Assembly (NCBI RefSeq): GCF_002020135.1
Contig: NZ_MPZS01000001.1
Coordinates: forward strand, 496,001-560,000
Length of the DNA: 64,000 nt
Source of the DNA: Thioclava marina
Lineage (GTDB): Bacteria; Pseudomonadota; Alphaproteobacteria; Rhodobacterales; Rhodobacteraceae
Reading direction: 5' to 3'
The notes below the pieces were generated by a model. The model had not been told where the DNA came from, searched no databases, and worked only from the letters and a program-made list of their open reading frames with translations. Each line of letters starts with the position of its first letter. Within the stretch, counting starts at the first letter, position 1. Position numbers and translations under genes: made by a program. Positions 60,393 through 64,000 of this stretch are shown here, piece after piece.

Positions 60393-61271
60393 TCACTCCA
60401 GCGGAATCACATCCACCGCCTGCGCGCTCTCCTGCCCCCCGGCCCCGCGCATCGCGCCGCGCAGGGGCGGCACATCGTCATAATCGCGGCCATAGCCGAC
60501 GGTGATGTAATCGTCGCCCGCGAACTGGTCATTCGTCGGGTCGAACTCGACCCAGCCGGTCTCGGCCCCCGCCCAGGCACGCACCCAGGCATGCATTGCA
60601 TCCGCCCCTTCGAGCCGCGGCTGGCCCGGCGGCGGGTAGGTGCGCAGAAAGCCCGAGACATAGGCCGCCGGGATCCCCACCCCGCGCAGGCAGGAGATCA
60701 TGATATGGCTGAAATCCTGACAGACACCGTGGCGGTTCGCGAAGGCCTCGGCCGCAGGGGTATCCACATCGGTCGCCTCGGCGTCGAACTTCATCTCGCG
60801 ATGCAATGCGCGCCCCACCGCCTCGATCGCGGCGCGTGCGGTCATGCCCGGCTGCAACAGGGCTTGCGCGAAGGCGGTCATTTCGCGCGTCGGCCCCGCC
60901 CGGCGCGACGCGGCGAGGTAGTGATGCGGCGCATCGGGCCCGAGGCTGCGCACCTGCGCGATCTCGGCCGGCAATTCGCTGAGTGGCGAGGACAGGTCCA
61001 GCCCCGGTTCCGCGGCGGCACGATCGACCTGCGCCACCAGCTCGACCCCGATCTCGGCCAGCGGCTCGTGCCAGACCACCGAGGTCGTCGCATTGCCGAA
61101 GAAATCCACCTGGTCGCGGCGCTCGCTCGGGGGCGGATCGAAACTCAGCAGGCGCGAACTCACCCGCTGCACGCCAAGGATGTCCGAGGGCAGCACGCGC
61201 AGCAGGTTGCGCGCATGATCGGTGGGCGCGTCGTAGCTATAAGTCAGCTTCAGCTTAACCTCGTAACGCAT
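60393..61271 (-). CDS. Transglutaminase-like protein
   Basis: A 292-residue protein with an N-terminal bacterial transglutaminase-associated beta domain (starts MRYEVKLKLTYSYDAP) and a C-terminal papain-fold core. The catalytic triad is visible: Cys in NRHGVCQDFSH, His in DAMHAWVRAW and Asp in EFDPTND. Such proteins act as proteases or cross-linking enzymes on peptides. It lies 4 nt downstream of the ATP-grasp/alpha-E gene, and a DUF2126 transglutaminase-like gene precedes them, a conserved trio. There is no signal peptide, so it is cytoplasmic. Confidence 0.92.
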   Translation of the reverse strand: MRYEVKLKLTYSYDAPTDHARNLLRVLPSDILGVQRVSSRLLSFDPPPSERRDQVDFFGNATTSVVWHEPLAEIGVELVAQVDRAAAEPGLDLSSPLSELPAEIAQVRSLGPDAPHHYLAASRRAGPTREMTAFAQALLQPGMTARAAIEAVGRALHREMKFDAEATDVDTPAAEAFANRHGVCQDFSHIMISCLRGVGIPAAYVSGFLRTYPPPGQPRLEGADAMHAWVRAWAGAETGWVEFDPTNDQFAGDDYITVGYGRDYDDVPPLRGAMRGAGGQESAQAVDVIPLE

Positions 61272-61275
61272 CGGA

Positions 61276-63711
61276 TTACCTCAGATAATGCTGCGAGATG
61301 AGATCGGAGAGCGCATAGAGATCGGACCGGATCTCGCGCAACAGCTCGGGCGTGACCGCCTCGGGATCGATCACCGCGAGCTTCGTGCGCAGCGGCAGAA
61401 GCGCGCGCAGGATCTCACCGGGACGCCCCGCGATCTCGGCGCGCGGCAGCGCCGCGAGCAGATGCTTGAGACTGTTGAGCAGGAACAGGACCGCGCGCGG
61501 GTTGTCGGCGTCGAGCACAAGCAGATCAAGCACCGTGTCGCGATTGGTCTGCACCCGGTAGCGGCGCTGGTGCGTGATCACGCTGTCGGCCACCTCGACC
61601 GCGATATCGAGAGAGCCCTCGGGCGCCGCCTCGTCCGCGAACTGGATCAAGAGCGCGGCCAGCGCATCGGCACGTTCCAGCGCGCGACCGACCGACAGGA
61701 ACCGCCATCCCTCGAAACGATACATGTTCTCGTGCACCAGACCCGAAAAGCCTGTGATCTTGCGCAACAAAACCCCCATCGCGCGCGCCGTGTCGTCGCC
61801 CGGACGCGCCGTCGCGGTCATCTGATGAGCGGTCCTGGCCAGATCCTTCAGCGCGAGCCAGCCATCCGTCGAGAACCGGTCGCGCACCTTCGAGGCGCAG
61901 GACTGCGCTGCGTCGAGCCGTGCGAGCAGCGCATCGGGAACGGGCTGGTCGATATCGACGCCGTTCGCCTCGAGAAAGGCGGCCAGCCGTTCGAGACGGG
62001 CATCCTCGGGACTACCGGTCGCGGCAAGGCGCAGGTGATAGGCGCGGATCAGCCGGATCGCGTCTTCGCAGCGCTCGACATAGCGGCCAAGCCAATAGAG
62101 GTTGTCGGCCGCGCGCGCGGGCAAGGTGCCGGGCACGGTGCGTTGGAAACCGCCATCCGGGCGCGGCGCGAGGCTTGCGGGCGGCACCGGCTTGTCGGAC
62201 ACGATCCAGACATCGGCGACCGCCCCGCCGCGCTGCATCGCAAGCGCGGTCGCGTCGCCCTCCTGCCCGATGCGCGCATACCCACCCTTCATGAAGCGCC
62301 AGCCCTGAGCGGTACGTGCCGCGAAAACCCGCACCGTCATCGGACAGGGCCGCACCGAGCCGCCGCCCTTGCCATCCGCGCGCCAGGCGGGCGTGGTCGA
62401 AAGCGTCACCGCCTCCTGCCCCACCAGCTTGCTGCCCTCCGCCTCAAGCCAATCCGCGATCGAGGCCTGCGCGCCCGAGCGGAACTGTCCGCCCAGCGCA
62501 GTGGCCGCGTCGATATCGAAGGGCAGGTTCACCGCCATCGCGGGGCCGATCATCATCTGCTCGGCATTGGCACGCACATGGGCACGCTCGGCCGCGCCGC
62601 CGCACCACCATGTCGCGATGTTGGGCATCACGAGCGGCGCGCCGGTCAGCACCTGCGAGATCTGCGGCAAGAAGGCCATCAGCGCGCGCGTCTCCAGCAC
62701 GCCCGCGCCCAGCGCGTTGACCATCGCGAGATTGCCCAGCCGCACAGCCTCCATCAGCCCCGGCGTGCCGATCTGGCTTGCCGGGTCGAGCTCCAGCGGA
62801 TCGACGAAGCCCGCATCCATCCGCCGCCAGAGCGCGCCCAGAGGCTGCGGCCCCTCGATCGTGCGCACCATCGCCTCGCCGTTCTGCACCAGCAGATCCT
62901 CGCCCTCCAGCAGCGAAAGGCCCAGATAGCGCGCGATATAGGTGTGCTCGTAATAGCTGTCATTCGCAGGTCCGGGCGTCAGAATCGCCACTCGGCGCGG
63001 ACCTTCCTCGCCGCGCCCGGCCAGGGACTCCAGCGCGCCACGGAACTCGTTGAAGAACACCGCGAGCTTGTGGATGTGATCGCGCGGAAAGCTCTCGGGA
63101 AAGATCCGCCCCGTCGCCATCCGGTTTTCCAGCGCGAACCCCGCCCCCGAGGGCGCTTGCGTGCGATCCCCCAGCACGAACCACGACCCGTCGGGCGAGC
63201 GCCCGATCTCGAAGGCGAGAAGGTGCAGGTAATGCCCGCCGCGGGGCGCCACCCCCACCATCGGGCGCAGCCAGTGGCGGTTGCCCGCGATCAGCTCGGG
63301 CGGCAGATGCCCCTCCGAGACGAGCCGCGCCGGCCCGTAGAGATCGGCCATCACCGCCTCGAGCAGGTCCGCGCGCTGGCTCAACCCGTCGCAGATCCCC
63401 GCCCATTCGCTTTCGTGCAGCACGACCGGGATATGGCTGAGCGGCCATTCGCGCTCTGCCAGAACGTCATTGGTATACTGGCGGTAATAGACGCCCGCGT
63501 CGCGCAGGTACTGGTCGCCGCGCTCGAAACGTTGCGGGATCTCGGCCGGATCGAGGGCAAGGAATTTCTCGACGAAGGGCCGCCAGACCGGGCGCATCAC
63601 CCCGTTGCCGTCGAACAGCTCGTCGGCCACACCCGGCGAGGGCGTGTAGCCCGCCAGAAGCGGGTGCTGTTCGAGAGGGCTCGCAGCGTTGGGGGTCGCG
63701 GGGCTTTGCAT
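61276..63711 (-). CDS. Circularly permuted ATP-grasp type 2 / alpha-E fusion protein
   Basis: An 811-residue fusion. The first about 480 residues are a circularly permuted ATP-grasp (DUF404/407) protein: GVYYRQYTNDVLAEREWPL, VLGDRTQAPSGAGFALENR, ILTPGPANDSYYEHTYIARY and TWWCGGAAERAHV. The last about 310 residues form an alpha-E (DUF403) domain: ADNLYWLGRYVERCEDAIR, ENMYRFEGWRFLSVGRALERAD and NPRAVLFLLNSLKHLL. In most genomes these are two neighbouring genes; here they are one. The set with transglutaminase-like proteins has been proposed, from genomics, to make and modify peptides by ATP-dependent ligation; no biochemical role is established. Confidence 0.92.
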   Translation of the reverse strand: MQSPATPNAASPLEQHPLLAGYTPSPGVADELFDGNGVMRPVWRPFVEKFLALDPAEIPQRFERGDQYLRDAGVYYRQYTNDVLAEREWPLSHIPVVLHESEWAGICDGLSQRADLLEAVMADLYGPARLVSEGHLPPELIAGNRHWLRPMVGVAPRGGHYLHLLAFEIGRSPDGSWFVLGDRTQAPSGAGFALENRMATGRIFPESFPRDHIHKLAVFFNEFRGALESLAGRGEEGPRRVAILTPGPANDSYYEHTYIARYLGLSLLEGEDLLVQNGEAMVRTIEGPQPLGALWRRMDAGFVDPLELDPASQIGTPGLMEAVRLGNLAMVNALGAGVLETRALMAFLPQISQVLTGAPLVMPNIATWWCGGAAERAHVRANAEQMMIGPAMAVNLPFDIDAATALGGQFRSGAQASIADWLEAEGSKLVGQEAVTLSTTPAWRADGKGGGSVRPCPMTVRVFAARTAQGWRFMKGGYARIGQEGDATALAMQRGGAVADVWIVSDKPVPPASLAPRPDGGFQRTVPGTLPARAADNLYWLGRYVERCEDAIRLIRAYHLRLAATGSPEDARLERLAAFLEANGVDIDQPVPDALLARLDAAQSCASKVRDRFSTDGWLALKDLARTAHQMTATARPGDDTARAMGVLLRKITGFSGLVHENMYRFEGWRFLSVGRALERADALAALLIQFADEAAPEGSLDIAVEVADSVITHQRRYRVQTNRDTVLDLLVLDADNPRAVLFLLNSLKHLLAALPRAEIAGRPGEILRALLPLRTKLAVIDPEAVTPELLREIRSDLYALSDLISQHYLR

Positions 63712-63736
63712 CGGATCTCCGGCGATCAGGCTCGGC

Positions 63737-64000
63737 TCAACTCAGCCCTATGGGACGGCGCAGGTCAAGCGTGAGCGGAAACTCGGGGTGGGTGCGCTCT
63801 GGTTCGGGGCGATAGGCGCCGGGGGTGTAGCCATGCCCCTCGAACCGCGCCAGACGCCGTGCCTCGGCCTCGTTTCCATTGACCGGGAAGGTGTCGTAAT
63901 TGCGCCCGCCCGGATGGGCCACGTGATAGACGCAGCCCGCGATCGCCCTGCCCGTCCAGTCGTCATAGATGTCGAAGGTGAGCGGCGCGTTGACCGGCAG
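63737..64000 (-). CDS. DUF2126 transglutaminase-like protein, C-terminal end (5' part outside window)
   Basis: The 87 visible C-terminal residues begin [15 protein letters not shown] and contain [19 protein letters not shown] and [12 protein letters not shown], the characteristic end of the large transglutaminase/DUF2126 proteins. The catalytic part lies beyond the window. It is 26 nt upstream of the ATP-grasp/alpha-E gene and belongs to the same operon. Confidence 0.85.
   Translation of the reverse strand: MPVNAPLTFDIYDDWTGRAIAGCVYHVAHPGGRNYDTFPVNGNEAEARRLARFEGHGYTPGAYRPEPERTHPEFPLTLDLRRPIGLS

Noticed and set aside
61288-63774. 828-codon plus-strand frame opposite the ATP-grasp/alpha-E gene
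   Set aside because: Shadow frame with His/Arg-rich, non-protein-like translation.
1-64000. CRISPR arrays, tRNA or rRNA genes, transposases, integrases
   Set aside because: No spaced direct repeats, cloverleaf sequences, rRNA segments or mobile-element proteins were seen.

Overview
The window is chromosomal DNA of a high-GC alphaproteobacterium, almost certainly a member of the Rhodobacteraceae. The evidence is the gene families and their order (cmk/rpsA/ihfB, lnt-metK-trmB, ybeY-corC-lnt), an RpoH with the QKKLFFNLR box, a SAM/SAH-type riboswitch motif before metK (a class known from Rhodobacterales), and intergenic palindromes typical of this family. A TsdA-like cytochrome hints at sulfur-compound metabolism (a Thioclava- or Paracoccus-like lifestyle), but the genus cannot be fixed from this sequence. 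I see no rRNA, tRNA, CRISPR array, transposase or prophage.

Layout. 1-12.5 kb: mostly minus-strand housekeeping genes (lapA fragment, ihfB, rpsA, a periplasmic glutathione peroxidase, cmk, aroA, trmB, a small DMT exporter, queF, metK, lnt, corC-like, ybeY, a DUF6476 protein). 12.5-16.2 kb: plus-strand rluD-like, cardiolipin synthase-like and rpoH genes; rpoH has a sigma-32-like promoter. 16.2-17.1 kb: a TopAI(YjhX)/GNAT pair resembling the E. coli TopAI-YjhQ toxin-antitoxin. 17.3-19.8 kb: an oxidoreductase, an SseB-domain protein and a uracil-DNA glycosylase-like protein. 19.9-23.1 kb: capsule export genes kpsT- and kpsE-like plus kdsA. 23.1-27.1 kb: FAH-family hydrolase, DUF202 protein, MprF. 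27.8-32.4 kb: an operon for an unusual cbb3-like oxidase (CcoN-like, CcoO-like), a tri-haem cytochrome c and a TsdA-like di-haem cytochrome. 32.6-35.1 kb: modABC behind a Mo-box. 35.1-39.1 kb: putA and its divergent Lrp-type regulator. 39.4-40.9 kb: a 5'-nucleotidase-like protein with eroded metal motifs.

41.1-48.7 kb holds the most interesting element: a minus-strand operon of a Roadblock/LC7 protein followed by dynamin-like GTPase, small GTPase, dynamin-like GTPase, small GTPase, and then a small unknown protein. The two dynamin-like proteins are related to each other, and so are the two small GTPases, so the operon looks like a duplicated two-gene unit. The last GTPase appears to carry a Roadblock-like C-terminus. 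Successive genes overlap by 4 nt, and both dynamin genes use TTG starts. I know of no described function for this arrangement.

49-52.2 kb: an arsenic operon (ArsR-ArsC fusion, GAPDH, ArsJ). 52.2-54.7 kb: acyl-CoA ligase and enoyl-CoA hydratase. 54.8-60.0 kb: a complete dipeptide-type ABC importer, dppABCDF-like. 60.4-64 kb: a transglutaminase-like protein, a circularly permuted ATP-grasp/alpha-E fusion and the end of a DUF2126 transglutaminase-like protein, a widespread cluster probably acting on peptides.
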